Source of the DNA: Mucilaginibacter sp. SG564
Lineage (GTDB): Bacteria > Bacteroidota > Bacteroidia > Sphingobacteriales > Sphingobacteriaceae
NCBI RefSeq assembly: GCF_013149275.1
Contig: NZ_JABGNA010000007.1
Coordinates: forward strand, 402,148 to 466,147
Reading direction: 5' to 3'
Length of the DNA: 64,000 nucleotides
Shown: one piece after another, positions 1 to 8,935 of the stretch
Layout of the letters: each line of letters starts with the position of its first letter
Position numbering within the stretch: the stretch's first letter is position 1
Notes under the pieces: model-generated
The model's input: only the letters and a program-made list of their open reading frames with translations
Told to the model about the DNA's origin: nothing
Database searches by the model: none
Made by a program: the position numbers and the translations under genes

Positions 1-2184
1 TTTAAGTTCATTAATTCCGTAAAGAGTTGGCGATTCATACATGCCAGATAATTCGGCTGTAACCGTGCTGCTTAATGTAAAGTTTTGTGTAGTATTAAAA
101 ATAACATCCTGCATTCCCCGGTTAAAATTACCGTATATAGCATAGGATTTATAACGTTGATACATCGCATCCAGGCTAAAATTGCCACTCCACCAGTTAT
201 TAAACTGAACCGGCGCGTAAAATGTTGCTCCATAAACGAATACCCTGCCAAAGTTTCGCTTGATGGCTATATTAACCTTTGACGAATCATCTTGTTCATA
301 TACCGGGAAGTCATAAATATCATTAGTTACATTATAATACAAGGTGGTTATAAATTTATCATTATAGGTATGTGATAGTTGTATCGAGTTGGTGTACTCC
401 GGTTTTAAGTTAGGATTACCTGAATTATAGTCATACAGGTCGGTATAATACAAAAACGGATTAATATCCTGATAATTAGGCCGCTCAATACCACGATTAT
501 AACTCAGGCCTAATACATTTTTTTTATCTACCGTATAACTGAATTGTAATTGCGGGAACAGATTAAAATAGCTATTCATATTGTTTACCGCGCTGCTTTT
601 ATCAATTCCGGATGAATTGCCTTTGGTGTTTGTTTTTTCGCCCCGCAGGCCAGCAGTAATATCCAGCTTCCCTATTTTACCTATATAATTTAAATAAGCC
701 GCACTTACTATCTCGGTATAAATAAAACGATTGGTATAGTCTGGATCGGGTTGGTAGTTATTATTTACCAGGGGGCCAAATACCATGTTGTTATTACTTT
801 GCACATGATTATATTTCACACCAGCCTCCAGTCTGGAAGTTTTTGAAAGGGGATTCACATAATCAATCTTCCCTGTCCATATATGAATATCAGACGGGGA
901 AAGATTTTCCAATTGTAACGAATCGCGGTATTTTACACCGGCCGGGGTATAAAAATTATTGGTTATATATTCGTTGGAGTGACGGCGATAGGTTGAATAA
1001 TTTACATCAGCTGATAGTTTTTTTCCGGTTTTATCCAGCGTACCATTATAGTTGATATTGTAATTTAAAAAGCTGCTCCCCCTGTCTAATTTCGATTTGG
1101 CAATAATCACCGAATCGAGCCGCTTTTGATTGGATATCTTCAGATCATTATCTTTCAAAAAATCATCTTCGCGCACCACCCCGCTCACCAGCACCCCGAT
1201 AGTTTGTTTGGACGAAATAGCATAATCGGCCCCAAGCCTGAAATTATGATTATAGTTTTTTTGAATATTATTATAATCAACGTTATAATTACTTAAAATA
1301 TCGTTATAAATAATATTCCTGTTAGTGTTAATATACCTGTTGGTTTTGTTATCATCAAAGATATAATTGCCAAAAATATTAAGTTTAGCCGAGCGATTGT
1401 TAAAGGAAATGCCCGCCCGGCTTTTGTAATATTTACCATAGCCGCCACCCAGGTTAATGGATCCATTGGTGCCGATATTGGTACCCTTTTTGGAAATAAT
1501 ATTAATGATTCCTCCGCCCGACGCGTCATATTTTGCCGACGTACTGCTGATCATTTCTATCTGGTCGATGGTACTGCTTTGTATACTGCGCAATAGGTTC
1601 ACCAGGTCATCGCCGGTTAAGTTGGTTGGTTTGCCATCAATGGTGACCAGGGCTGCCTGTCTGCCGCTAATGATCAGGGCTTCATTACTGCTGTTAACAT
1701 GTACTCCCGGCGATTGCCGTAAAATATCATAGGCTGAGTTTCCTTCGGCAGTTAAACTGCTCTGTACATTAAGTACTATTTTCCCGGGTTTTACTTCAAT
1801 ATAAGGCTTTTTGGCTATTATTTTAACTTCCTGTAACTGATTGTTTATCCGTTTCAGCAATATATTATCGGCAATTATATTTTGCCCCTCTAAAATTTTA
1901 TATGGTTTTGAATAAACTTTACTACAGCCTATGCTGGTGGCTAAAATAAGGTATGTATTCTGGGCGATATTAGCAAAACCATATTTACCGGCCGCATCCA
2001 CCAAACCCGACTGCACTACCGATGAGTCTGCAGCATTTAATAAAACCACGGTAGCAGCGTCAGCTGCCTCGTTGGTATCCATCAGAACTTTGCCCTGTAT
2101 TGCTGAAAGTTTTGTTTGCCCGTAAGAAAAAAAACACATCCCGACCAAAAATGCCGAGAATAAGCCCCCAAATAAAACCTTCAT
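1..2184 (-). CDS. Outer membrane beta-barrel (TonB-receptor-like) protein, 3' end cut by window edge
   Basis: An uninterrupted minus-strand frame runs from ATG at 2184 to base 1 (728 codons, no stop). Residues 1-23 form a signal peptide ending near SYGQT. Residues about 25-110 resemble a carboxypeptidase regulatory-like beta-sandwich, followed by a plug-like part (GVHVNSSNEALIISGRQ, then VTIDGKP, then YDASGGGIINIIS). The rest is alternating barrel sequence; the last residues read ELSGMYESPTLYG, typical of the Bacteroidetes outer membrane beta-barrel family (OMP_b-brl_3). That family is related to TonB receptors, but the substrate cannot be told. The true C-terminus lies outside the window. 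No SusD-like partner is visible. Confidence 0.85.
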   Translation of the reverse strand, partial: MKVLFGGLFSAFLVGMCFFSYGQTKLSAIQGKVLMDTNEAADAATVVLLNAADSSVVQSGLVDAAGKYGFANIAQNTYLILATSIGCSKVYSKPYKILEGQNIIADNILLKRINNQLQEVKIIAKKPYIEVKPGKIVLNVQSSLTAEGNSAYDILRQSPGVHVNSSNEALIISGRQAALVTIDGKPTNLTGDDLVNLLRSIQSSTIDQIEMISSTSAKYDASGGGIINIISKKGTNIGTNGSINLGGGYGKYYKSRAGISFNNRSAKLNIFGNYIFDDNKTNRYINTNRNIIYNDILSNYNVDYNNIQKNYNHNFRLGADYAISSKQTIGVLVSGVVREDDFLKDNDLKISNQKRLDSVIIAKSKLDRGSSFLNYNINYNGTLDKTGKKLSADVNYSTYRRHSNEYITNNFYTPAGVKYRDSLQLENLSPSDIHIWTGKIDYVNPLSKTSRLEAGVKYNHVQSNNNMVFGPLVNNNYQPDPDYTNRFIYTEIVSAAYLNYIGKIGKLDITAGLRGEKTNTKGNSSGIDKSSAVNNMNSYFNLFPQLQFSYTVDKKNVLGLSYNRGIERPNYQDINPFLYYTDLYDYNSGNPNLKPEYTNSIQLSHTYNDKFITTLYYNVTNDIYDFPVYEQDDSSKVNIAIKRNFGRVFVYGATFYAPVQFNNWWSGNFSLDAMYQRYKSYAIYGNFNRGMQDVIFNTTQNFTLSSTVTAELSGMYESPTLYGINELK

Positions 2185-2228
2185 TAATAAGTAGTGTAGA
2201 AATTTTCTATAATCTTCAAGCTAATATT

Positions 2229-2245
2229 ATATTGTACTGCAATAT
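2229..2245. promoter_or_regulatory. Palindrome upstream of the outer membrane protein gene
   Basis: ATATTG and CAATAT flank a 5-base centre about 50 bases upstream of the start at 2184, in an otherwise featureless AT-rich gap (2185-2458). It could be an operator, but nothing identifies the binding protein. Confidence 0.2.
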
Positions 2246-2458
2246 AGTAACAATATATTCAACCATATAAATCACATATTGATAATTTTACGATATCTAA
2301 ATAATAAATGTTTCCGCTATTTTATTTTTTTAATTTAGCGGTTACCTGCAAACGTTATCTTTTTTAGATAAACATCTATAGTCAATTAAGTTAAAAACAA
2401 TCAATTTTTATTTAATTTCGGCCCAACAGACCACCATACTGTTTTGATTACCATAAAC

Positions 2459-3778
2459 ATGAAGAAAGTAAGCCTTTTTATCCTGATCATCTGTTTTTTT
2501 ACAATCGGTACCATAGCGGCGGCACAACCGGCACCCGCTAATTATGCCATCGCTTTAAATAAGTTTAAACGGTTGTATAATGCCGGGCAAACCGACAGCA
2601 TATTTAGTATGTTCAGTACCGAAATGAAAACGGCTTTACCTGCAGAACAGTTCAGGACTACCACCCAGCAGTTAAGATCACAGATAGGCAACCTTACCGA
2701 TGCTGATTTTGTAAAATATGAAGCCCCATTGGCTTCTTATAAAGCTACTTTTCAAAAAGGAACCTTTTTATTGAATCTTTCTGTAAACTCACAAACACAG
2801 TTTACCGGTTTGCTTTTAAAACCTTACCAGGCTCCCGCAACAGAAGCTGCTCAGGCAGTAGCTACCCCAACTTTACCTGCAGATCCATCCGTAACAGAAT
2901 CTCCGGTAACCTTGAAAACCTTTTCAGGCTCTATTTCTGGCACATTAGCTATGCCAAAGAATGCTGCCGACAAAATACCTGTCGTGCTGATCATAGCCGG
3001 TTCGGGCCCTACTGATCGTGACGGCAACAGCCCAAAATTGGGTTTAGCCAGCAACGCCTATAAAATGATAGCCAATGAACTGGGCAAAAATGGCTTTGCT
3101 TCCCTGCGTTATGACAAACGCCTGGTTGGCCAAAGCGTAAGCTCCACCAAGGAGAATGAGCTTCGCTTTGAAGATTATGTAGACGATGCCGTAGGCCTGA
3201 TCAACATGCTGAATGACGACCAGCGCTTTTCAAAGATCATTATCCTGGGCCACAGCGAAGGATCATTGGTTGGTATGATGGCTGCTAACGGTCAGCCTGT
3301 CAAAGCGTTCATTTCTGTAGCTGGCGCCGGTGATTCGGCTGATAAGATCATGACCGAGCAAATGAAATCAAAAGGTGCCCTGATATCTGATGGTTTTAAC
3401 CGCATGCTGGATAGTTTGAAAAGAGGCAAAACAACCGACAATATCGATCCATCCCTGTATCCCTACGCCCGGCCAAGTATACAAAAGTACCTGATGTCGT
3501 GGTTCAGGTATAACCCTATCCGCGAAATCAAAAAGATAAAAATACCTATCCTCATTCTTCAGGGTACAACGGATTTGCAGGTGACCGTATCCGATGCCGA
3601 AAAATTAAAGAAAGCGAAATCAGATGCCATACTTGACATCATCCCGGGCATGAACCACATCATGAAAGATGCCCCGGCCGATAGGGATAAAAATATAGCC
3701 ACCTACAACGAACCCGAGCTACCACTAAAATCCGAATTTGTAAAAGCCTTGATCAGCTTTTTAAATAAGCAGAAGTAA
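2459..3778 (+). CDS. Secreted alpha/beta hydrolase with N-terminal DUF3887-like domain
   Basis: ATG at 2459 is preferred over an in-frame TTG at 2444 because it begins a clean signal peptide (MKKVSLFILIICFF, ending near AAAQ). The 439-residue product has an N-terminal DUF3887-like region (about 25-105), a linker rich in Ala and Pro, then an alpha/beta hydrolase fold. Visible catalytic elements are GSGPTDRDG (oxyanion region), nucleophile Ser266 in GHSEGS, Asp372 in GTTDLQV and His400 in PGMNHIM. Such proteins are periplasmic or secreted serine esterases or acyl-peptidases; the substrate is unknown. It stands alone between two minus-strand genes. Confidence 0.85.
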   Translation: MKKVSLFILIICFFTIGTIAAAQPAPANYAIALNKFKRLYNAGQTDSIFSMFSTEMKTALPAEQFRTTTQQLRSQIGNLTDADFVKYEAPLASYKATFQKGTFLLNLSVNSQTQFTGLLLKPYQAPATEAAQAVATPTLPADPSVTESPVTLKTFSGSISGTLAMPKNAADKIPVVLIIAGSGPTDRDGNSPKLGLASNAYKMIANELGKNGFASLRYDKRLVGQSVSSTKENELRFEDYVDDAVGLINMLNDDQRFSKIIILGHSEGSLVGMMAANGQPVKAFISVAGAGDSADKIMTEQMKSKGALISDGFNRMLDSLKRGKTTDNIDPSLYPYARPSIQKYLMSWFRYNPIREIKKIKIPILILQGTTDLQVTVSDAEKLKKAKSDAILDIIPGMNHIMKDAPADRDKNIATYNEPELPLKSEFVKALISFLNKQK

Positions 3779-3789
3779 ACTGTAAAATT

Positions 3790-4087
3790 AACCGTTGCAA
3801 AAACTTTTTAAACCTCGTTTTTTAACAAATTTCTGCACAAAAACAGGGAAAAAAGCGGCAAAATTTTATCAAAATCATCGATTTTAACACTTTTTAACAA
3901 ATTACAACTGTGTTTTGATAAGTTTAAAAAACTTTAAAAAGTATTAAATAACTAACTTTCAAACAACAACATACAAAGCAGTCGATTTTTGACGCATTTT
4001 GTCTTTAACCAAACAGCCCGGTTCTCTGATCAAAGAGAACCGGGCTGTCGATTTATATAAATATACGAAATTTGGGGCAAAAGTAAA
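3790..4087. repeat. Roughly 300-bp intergenic element, copy 1 (second copy at 49033-49333)
   Basis: By eye this aligns along its length with 49033-49333. The best-kept blocks are TTTTAACACTTTTTAACAAA, then TTTAAAAAGTATTAA, then TTAACCAAACAGCCCGG and a hairpin. The hairpin (4013-4048) has a 15-bp stem and loop GATCAA. The stem sequence differs from copy 2 but stays paired. There is no convincing ORF. It lies directly 3' of a minus-strand gene, as copy 2 does. It may be a non-coding RNA, a bidirectional terminator element or a relic mobile repeat. Confidence 0.6.
4013..4048. terminator. GC-rich hairpin between convergent genes
   Basis: Arms ACAGCCCGGTTCTCT and AGAGAACCGGGCTGT pair perfectly over 15 bp. 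The hairpin separates the + hydrolase from the - DinB gene and could end transcription from either side. The flanking T-tracts are weak, so terminator function is inferred. Confidence 0.5.
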
Positions 4088-4195
4088 AATCTTAATAAGA
4101 TCAAACACCGAATTCTGAATATTCAACACAGAAGTATCACCCTCATTATTCTATATCCAACATTTCATGTTCGATATTCAAATTTAACTCCCGCT

Positions 4196-4247
4196 GCCTG
4201 TGTCCTCACAGGAAGCTTGTATTTAAATTGCCTGTGAGGACACAGGC
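4196..4247. repeat. Perfect 17-bp inverted repeat and flanking word repeats
   Basis: GCCTGTGTCCTCACAGG is answered by its exact complement 18 bases later. On both sides are copies of a CATTTCATGTTCGATATT-like word (about 4158 and 4316), which appears again near 50086. The rest of 4088-4372 is non-coding. Confidence 0.6.
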
Positions 4248-4372
4248 AATGGAGAAATAGTATCAGACAACGAACTTCGAATCTCCAACACCCGAAGCTT
4301 TTTTATCATTCGATATTCAACATCCCATGTTCGATATTAAATAAAATTCCCCCTTCAGGGGGGTTAGAGAGC

Positions 4373-4840
4373 TCACCACGCGCCCAACAACCTTCTGATC
4401 ATGACAATCTCGGCCACATGGTAAGCCTCATGATCGGCAGCCTGTAAAACTTCGCGCAGAATGGTTTGCCCATCGCCATACGGTATTTTGCTGAACAGAT
4501 CACCTGTTTTGATCAGATCTATAAATTCTGCCCGGTCAAGTTCTATCTGTTTTATTGATTTTTCCCAGGCCTCATCGCTTTTAGGGGCGGTTTCTTTGGG
4601 CCAGTAATCATCGGGCCAATTGGGCGACTCATGGCTGCCATCCTTACTAAACTCCAGCATATCCCACTGGGCAATACGGATATGCTCAACCAGTTGCCAG
4701 ATACTGTAAGGCAGCTTATCTGGCTTTACTCCTCTTAAATTTGCCGGTAAGCCTTTCAGCGCCCGGTCAAGATCGGCATGGGCATTGCCCCCGTTCAGCA
4801 GGTGCAGCAGTTCGTTTATTAATATGTCCGTTGTATTCAT
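4373..4840 (-). CDS. DinB-family four-helix-bundle protein
   Basis: This 155-residue protein has no signal peptide and is helical throughout. It carries the metal-ligand histidines expected of DinB/YfiT-like proteins: His in LVEHIRIAQWDML and the pair in DHEAYHVAEIV. The family includes metal-dependent thiol transferases and many damage-induced proteins of unknown function. The reaction cannot be assigned here. It is a single gene with non-coding DNA on both sides. Confidence 0.8.
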   Translation of the reverse strand: MNTTDILINELLHLLNGGNAHADLDRALKGLPANLRGVKPDKLPYSIWQLVEHIRIAQWDMLEFSKDGSHESPNWPDDYWPKETAPKSDEAWEKSIKQIELDRAEFIDLIKTGDLFSKIPYGDGQTILREVLQAADHEAYHVAEIVMIRRLLGAW

Positions 4841-4851
4841 CGTATAACTTC

Positions 4852-4945
4852 TCCTAAATCCTCTCCAAAGGAGAGGGCTTTGATTTGCATGTCTCTTTTT
4901 TTATATTTCTAAAGCCCCTCTCCCTCGGAGAAGGGTTGGGGTAAG
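4852..4945. repeat. Imperfect inverted repeat of a CCTCTCC-type word
   Basis: CCTCTCCAAAGGAGAGGGCTTT near 4860 is answered by AAAGCCCCTCTCC near 4912 and a following GGAGAAGGGTTGGGG. It sits between the divergent DinB and DUF885 genes. Confidence 0.5.
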
Positions 4946-5030
4946 GTTAAAGTAACAAATTAATCTACGGTTTGATTTATTTGCGTTAAATGTTTTAAGT
5001 TTATCGTGCATTATTAAATCATTTTATCCC

Positions 5031-6824
5031 GTGATCATAAAAAATATATTCGTAAGGCTGGCTTTGGCCGTTATTATTTTCCTGGTTGCTTTTACCGGCT
5101 GTAAAAAAGATATGGGCGGTGGCGGCAGCGGCGCCCTGTTAGGTAAGGACGACGCGGCTTTTACCACTTATGAAAACTCCTTCCTGGAGCATTTATGGAA
5201 ACTGAACCCCGACTGGGCAACTTCGGTAGGCTATCATAAGTACGATAGCTTATTGTACATCCCCAGCGAACAAAGCCGGAGCAAAATGCTGGAGTTTGTA
5301 AAATTCCAGATCGATTCGCTAAGTCGCTTTGAGGTGAACACACTTAACGAGAGCAACCGGATTGATTATAAAATAATGCAAAACCAGCTGGATTATACTC
5401 AATGGCAAATTGAACGCCTCAAATCATACGAGTGGGATCCATCGTCATATAACGTTATCAGTACCTTCGCCTATATGCTCAATGAGCATTATGCTCCCCT
5501 CACAAAGCGTATGCGCAACTTTTATCAGCGGCTGGCCAATGTCCCTGCTTATTACAAAGAGGCGCAGAAACAAATTAAAAACCCGGTTGCCGAACTTACT
5601 TCGCTAGCCATTGAACAAAACCTGGGCGGGCTTGATGTGATCGATAAAGATTTTGCCGACTCGCTCAAAAAAACAGATATACCTAAAGCCGAAAGAAAAC
5701 TGATGACCGATCGTGCCGCGCTTGCCGTGCAGGCCATCAAAGGTTATACCGATTGGCTCAAGGCTTTAAAAAACGATCACCCACGCAGCTTTCGCCTGGG
5801 GAAAGATCTGTATGAAGATAAATTTAAATACGAAAACGTAGCTGCCAGCAACGGGCAGCAAACCTATAACGCGGCCATGCAGCGTAAAAAATACCTGCAC
5901 AGCCAGATGGCCAAAATAAGTCGCGATCTGTGGCCAAAATACTTTGGAAGCAAAGCGATGCCTGGTGATACGTTAACACTCATCAGGGCCATGATTGATA
6001 CCCTCTCGTCCAAACACGTGAAGCCTAATGATTTTCAGTCGGCCATTGTGCAGTTGATCCCCAAATTAAAAGATTTTGTAAAAACCAAGGACCTGCTTAC
6101 ACTTGATCCTACCAAGCCACTCATTATACGCAAAGAACCCGGTTATATGGCTGGTGTGGCGGGTGCTTCCATGAGCGGCCCCGGCCCGTATGATAAAAAT
6201 GGCAACTCGTATTACAACGTGGGCAGCCTGGCCGGCTGGAGCCCAGAGAAAGCAGAAAGCTATTTGCGCGAGTACAACCAGTATATCATCCAGATACTGA
6301 GCATCCATGAGGCTGTACCGGGGCATTATGTACAGGGTGTTTACGCCAATAAAGCGCCAAGCATCATCAAATCGGTATTTGGTAATGGCGCCATGAACGA
6401 GGGCTGGGCGGTATACTCCGAGGAAATGATGCTGGATAACGGTTACGGCAACAACGAGCCCGAAATGAGGCTGATGTGGTATAAGTGGCACCTGCGCTCG
6501 GTTTGTAACACCATATTGGATTACAGCGTGCACAGCAGCGACATGACGAGGGAACAGGCCATCAAATTACTAACCGCCGAAGCATTTCAGCAGCAGGCCG
6601 AAGCCGAAGGTAAATGGAAAAGGGTTAGCGTGAGCAGCGTGCAGCTCACCAGCTACTACACCGGCTACAAAGAGATCATTGACTTGCGCGATGCCTACAA
6701 AATAAAAATGGGCGATAAATATAAACTGAAAGACTTTAACGAAAAATTCCTGAGCTACGGCAGCGCCCCGGTTAAGTTTATCAAAGAAGCCATGCTGGCC
6801 AAACCGCCGGCGAGTAAGAATTGA
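5031..6824 (+). CDS. DUF885-family lipoprotein, putative zinc metallopeptidase
   Basis: A GTG at 5031 is the only start that keeps the lipoprotein signal: a hydrophobic stretch followed by AFTGC, with Cys24 as the predicted lipidated residue, then KKDMGGGGSG. The 597-residue body matches the DUF885 family. The metal motif HEAVPGH is at 426-432 (His426, Glu427, His432) and NEGWAVYSEEM carries Glu457, the expected third ligand region. Family members are predicted peptidases of the HExxxGH type. As a lipoprotein it should sit in the periplasm or on the outer membrane. Substrate unknown; monocistronic. Confidence 0.88.
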   Translation: MIIKNIFVRLALAVIIFLVAFTGCKKDMGGGGSGALLGKDDAAFTTYENSFLEHLWKLNPDWATSVGYHKYDSLLYIPSEQSRSKMLEFVKFQIDSLSRFEVNTLNESNRIDYKIMQNQLDYTQWQIERLKSYEWDPSSYNVISTFAYMLNEHYAPLTKRMRNFYQRLANVPAYYKEAQKQIKNPVAELTSLAIEQNLGGLDVIDKDFADSLKKTDIPKAERKLMTDRAALAVQAIKGYTDWLKALKNDHPRSFRLGKDLYEDKFKYENVAASNGQQTYNAAMQRKKYLHSQMAKISRDLWPKYFGSKAMPGDTLTLIRAMIDTLSSKHVKPNDFQSAIVQLIPKLKDFVKTKDLLTLDPTKPLIIRKEPGYMAGVAGASMSGPGPYDKNGNSYYNVGSLAGWSPEKAESYLREYNQYIIQILSIHEAVPGHYVQGVYANKAPSIIKSVFGNGAMNEGWAVYSEEMMLDNGYGNNEPEMRLMWYKWHLRSVCNTILDYSVHSSDMTREQAIKLLTAEAFQQQAEAEGKWKRVSVSSVQLTSYYTGYKEIIDLRDAYKIKMGDKYKLKDFNEKFLSYGSAPVKFIKEAMLAKPPASKN

Positions 6825-6834
6825 TTGCCCCTTT

Positions 6835-6914
6835 TGTCATGCTGAACGTAGTGAAGCATCTATTGTACGCTGTGCATATTGAAGAAGATCCTTCGCTATC
6901 GCTCAGGATGACAA
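6835..6914. repeat. Family A palindromic repeat
   Basis: TGTCATGCTGAACG...GTGAAGCATC and GATCCTTCG...CTCAGGATGACA form the arms. Other copies are at 9758, 15262 (half), 20498 and 52706. Confidence 0.8.
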
Positions 6915-6962
6915 CTGTTTTAGTGGAGCCGCCAATGTTGGTATACACTCCTAAAAAAAGAG

Positions 6963-7025
6963 ATAGCCCATGAATAATAAAAACTCATGGACTATGAACC
7001 ATAAGCCATCACCCATGAACTATCA
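6963..7025. repeat. Word repeat of the CATGGACTATG type
   Basis: Variants of CCATGAA, CATGGACTATG and ACCATAAGCCAT follow one another. The words resemble those of the murD-ftsW gap at 32114-32187. Confidence 0.5.
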
Positions 7026-7042
7026 AATTCTTGTATGCTTTA

Positions 7043-7300
7043 CTATGCGTAATGATTTTCGTAATAACGTATGATCTGATGCTCCAGCTGGGCTAATACA
7101 TTATTTTCCAGCTTGCCCTGGCAGCAAACCAAATTATGCTTGCTTTTTTCCAGATCAACCTCTGCAATAACTTTACCCTGATCAACCACGCGGAATCGTC
7201 CTGCTTCATTTGGTAAAACGGCTACAATGCGTTCATCGTCCTTAAAATCGATCAACACATGAAACTGGTGTTGTGGTATAAATGCTATTGGCTGTAACAT
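7043..7300 (-). CDS. Small hypothetical protein (85 aa)
   Basis: I do not recognise this protein. It has no signal peptide and no membrane segment. It is beta-rich at the N-terminus (FHVLIDFKDDERIVAVLP), has two adjacent cysteines (LVCCQGK) and a tyrosine-rich end (RYYENHYA). Codon use looks like its neighbours and no competing frame is better. It lies divergent from the DUF6263-like gene, with 142 bases between the two starts. Confidence 0.55.
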   Translation of the reverse strand: MLQPIAFIPQHQFHVLIDFKDDERIVAVLPNEAGRFRVVDQGKVIAEVDLEKSKHNLVCCQGKLENNVLAQLEHQIIRYYENHYA

Positions 7301-7442
7301 AAAAACCCCCTTTCCGTTGTTAAAATATACTAATGAAATATAAAGAGCATTGATTACTATAAAGTTAACGAAATTACTTTTAAATAATTGTTATGTTTTG
7401 CTGCAATTTTTTGTAATAACTTTAGCCTGCAATAAATACACT

Positions 7443-8363
7443 ATGAAATATCTTTTCAGCCTGCTTTTAATCCTTGGCATAAATCTGTCATCACAAGCGC
7501 AAAAAATAAAACTCGCCCTGCACCTGTTGAAAGGCAATACCTACAATATGGTTACCAACACCACATCGGCCATTAAGCAAACCGTTAACGGGATGGATAA
7601 CCATATCGAGATCAATATTAGCGGCACCACCTCGTTCAAAGTATTGAATGCCGATGATTCGCTGTATTATATGGAGGTTAACTATAAAAGCCTGGCCCTA
7701 AAAATGCAGCTCCCCAACGGTCCGGTGAACTATGATTCGAAGAAAAATGATCCGAACGATTTTATGTCGGGTATCCTGGCCGGCCTGGTCAACAAACCTT
7801 TTACCGCGACATTTACCAAAAGCGGCCGGGTAAAGTCGGTGGAGAATGTGGAGAACATGATCTCGTCGGTACTGGATAGTTTTCCGCAGGTTCAGGGTCC
7901 GCAGAAAGAGCAGATTAAGGCCCAGTTTCTGCAATCTTTTGGCGCCAAAGCCATCAAAGGCAGCATTGAACTGGCGATAGCCGTTCTTCCCGAAACACCG
8001 GTAGCTAAAAACGATAAGTGGACCATTAACACCAGCCTGGAAAGCGCCATGTCGGCCAAGGTAAGTACGGTTTATCAATTAACCGATATCAGCCCAACCA
8101 GCTATGTAATTCATGGCGAAGGAAAACTGGCTACCAACGCCACCGACGATTTTAAAAGGGTAGGCGATATGCCCATGAAATATAACATGACCGGCACTAT
8201 GACCGCCGATATTAAGGCCGATAAGGTTACTGGCTGGATCAGCGAATCAAAAAGCAAACAGGTGATCAGCGGTACAGTGGATATCAAAGACAACCCCAAA
8301 GTACCGGGCGGTGTCAGCTTCCCGATGAGCGTGGTCAATGAATCGGTAACGACGGATAAGTAA
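7443..8363 (+). CDS. Secreted DUF6263-like protein
   Basis: ATG at 7443 is chosen over the longer frame from 7350 because it begins a typical signal peptide (MKYLFSLLLILGINL, ending near SSQAQ). The 306-residue mature-type protein is beta-rich and resembles secreted Bacteroidetes proteins of the DUF6263 kind (about 300 aa; NTYNMV near the N-terminus and repeated VxGT strands). It has no cysteines after the signal and no catalytic motif. Its function is unknown. A strong terminator follows the stop. Confidence 0.65.
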   Translation: MKYLFSLLLILGINLSSQAQKIKLALHLLKGNTYNMVTNTTSAIKQTVNGMDNHIEINISGTTSFKVLNADDSLYYMEVNYKSLALKMQLPNGPVNYDSKKNDPNDFMSGILAGLVNKPFTATFTKSGRVKSVENVENMISSVLDSFPQVQGPQKEQIKAQFLQSFGAKAIKGSIELAIAVLPETPVAKNDKWTINTSLESAMSAKVSTVYQLTDISPTSYVIHGEGKLATNATDDFKRVGDMPMKYNMTGTMTADIKADKVTGWISESKSKQVISGTVDIKDNPKVPGGVSFPMSVVNESVTTDK

Positions 8364-8379
8364 TGGTTTAAGCTCTATA

Positions 8380-8415
8380 AACAAGCCCTTGCAGGATTAC
8401 CTGCAAGGGCTTGTT
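8380..8415 (+). terminator. Rho-independent terminator after 8363
   Basis: ACAAGCCCTTGCAGG and CCTGCAAGGGCTTGT form a perfect 15-bp stem with loop ATTA, followed by TTTATATAAAA. It starts 17 bases after the stop of the DUF6263-like gene. Confidence 0.85.
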
Positions 8416-8428
8416 TATATAAAACGGA

Positions 8429-8502
8429 TGTCATGCTGAGCTCCGTCGAAGCATGGAGGGCTGGCCTCTGCGCGCGCGCCTTCGACAAGCTCAAGGTGAC
8501 AG
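8429..8502. repeat. Family C palindromic repeat
   Basis: TGTCATGCTGAGCTCCGTCGAAGC and CCTTCGACAAGCTCAAGGTGACA are the arms. Related copies are at 49917 and 52149. A second small stem (CCTCAGG...CCTGAGG) follows at about 8523-8553. Confidence 0.75.
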
Positions 8503-8567
8503 ACCCTTTTTTCCTCCCATACCCTCAGGCTCCCTTTCTGGAGACCCTGAGGTTCGCAGGTCAGGTT

Positions 8568-8927
8568 TTACTTAATCACCCACACCCCTTCCAGGTACAG
8601 CTTATAGCGCGTTGGCTGAAACTCGCCGTAGGCAAAAACAACTACGGTTTTACCTCTTTTGAAATAATACAGCTTCAGGTTATCGCTGCCCCGGTATTGG
8701 TGTAAAAAGCCACCATCGGGTGTAAAATCACCGGTTTTGATGATCGATTCAAAATCATCATCGCCGATAACGCTGCGCAGATCCTCAAAATCATGTTTAA
8801 CAGCATCATCAAATGCAATGGCGTCGCCAAGGTCTGTTTCGGCATCCGGTTGGAAGGAACGGGACACAACATCCTGCTCGGCTCCATCAAAGATCAGTGA
8901 TCCTATCTTTTCATATTTTGTGATCAT
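8568..8927 (-). CDS. Small acidic protein, candidate immunity factor for the adjacent TNT protein
   Basis: This 119-residue protein starts 8 bases after the stop of the TNT gene and is surely co-transcribed with it. It has no signal peptide, so it stays in the cytoplasm. It is strongly acidic in its first 75 residues (for example DAETDLGD, HDFEDL, GDDDFE) and ends in beta-rich aromatic sequence (KLYYFKRGKTVVVFAYGEF). I recognise no family. The position, small size and charge opposite to the basic TNT protein fit an immunity protein that blocks the enzyme, but this is inferred from arrangement only. Confidence 0.5.
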   Translation of the reverse strand: MITKYEKIGSLIFDGAEQDVVSRSFQPDAETDLGDAIAFDDAVKHDFEDLRSVIGDDDFESIIKTGDFTPDGGFLHQYRGSDNLKLYYFKRGKTVVVFAYGEFQPTRYKLYLEGVWVIK

Positions 8928-8935
8928 GGCTTGTG

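Noticed and set aside
1293..1529. 78-codon - frame in the first 2 kb
   Set aside because: It is out of frame with the outer membrane protein reading frame that covers the region without stops.
8433..8705. 90-codon + frame
   Set aside because: The start is inside a family C repeat and the rest is antisense to the 119-aa gene.
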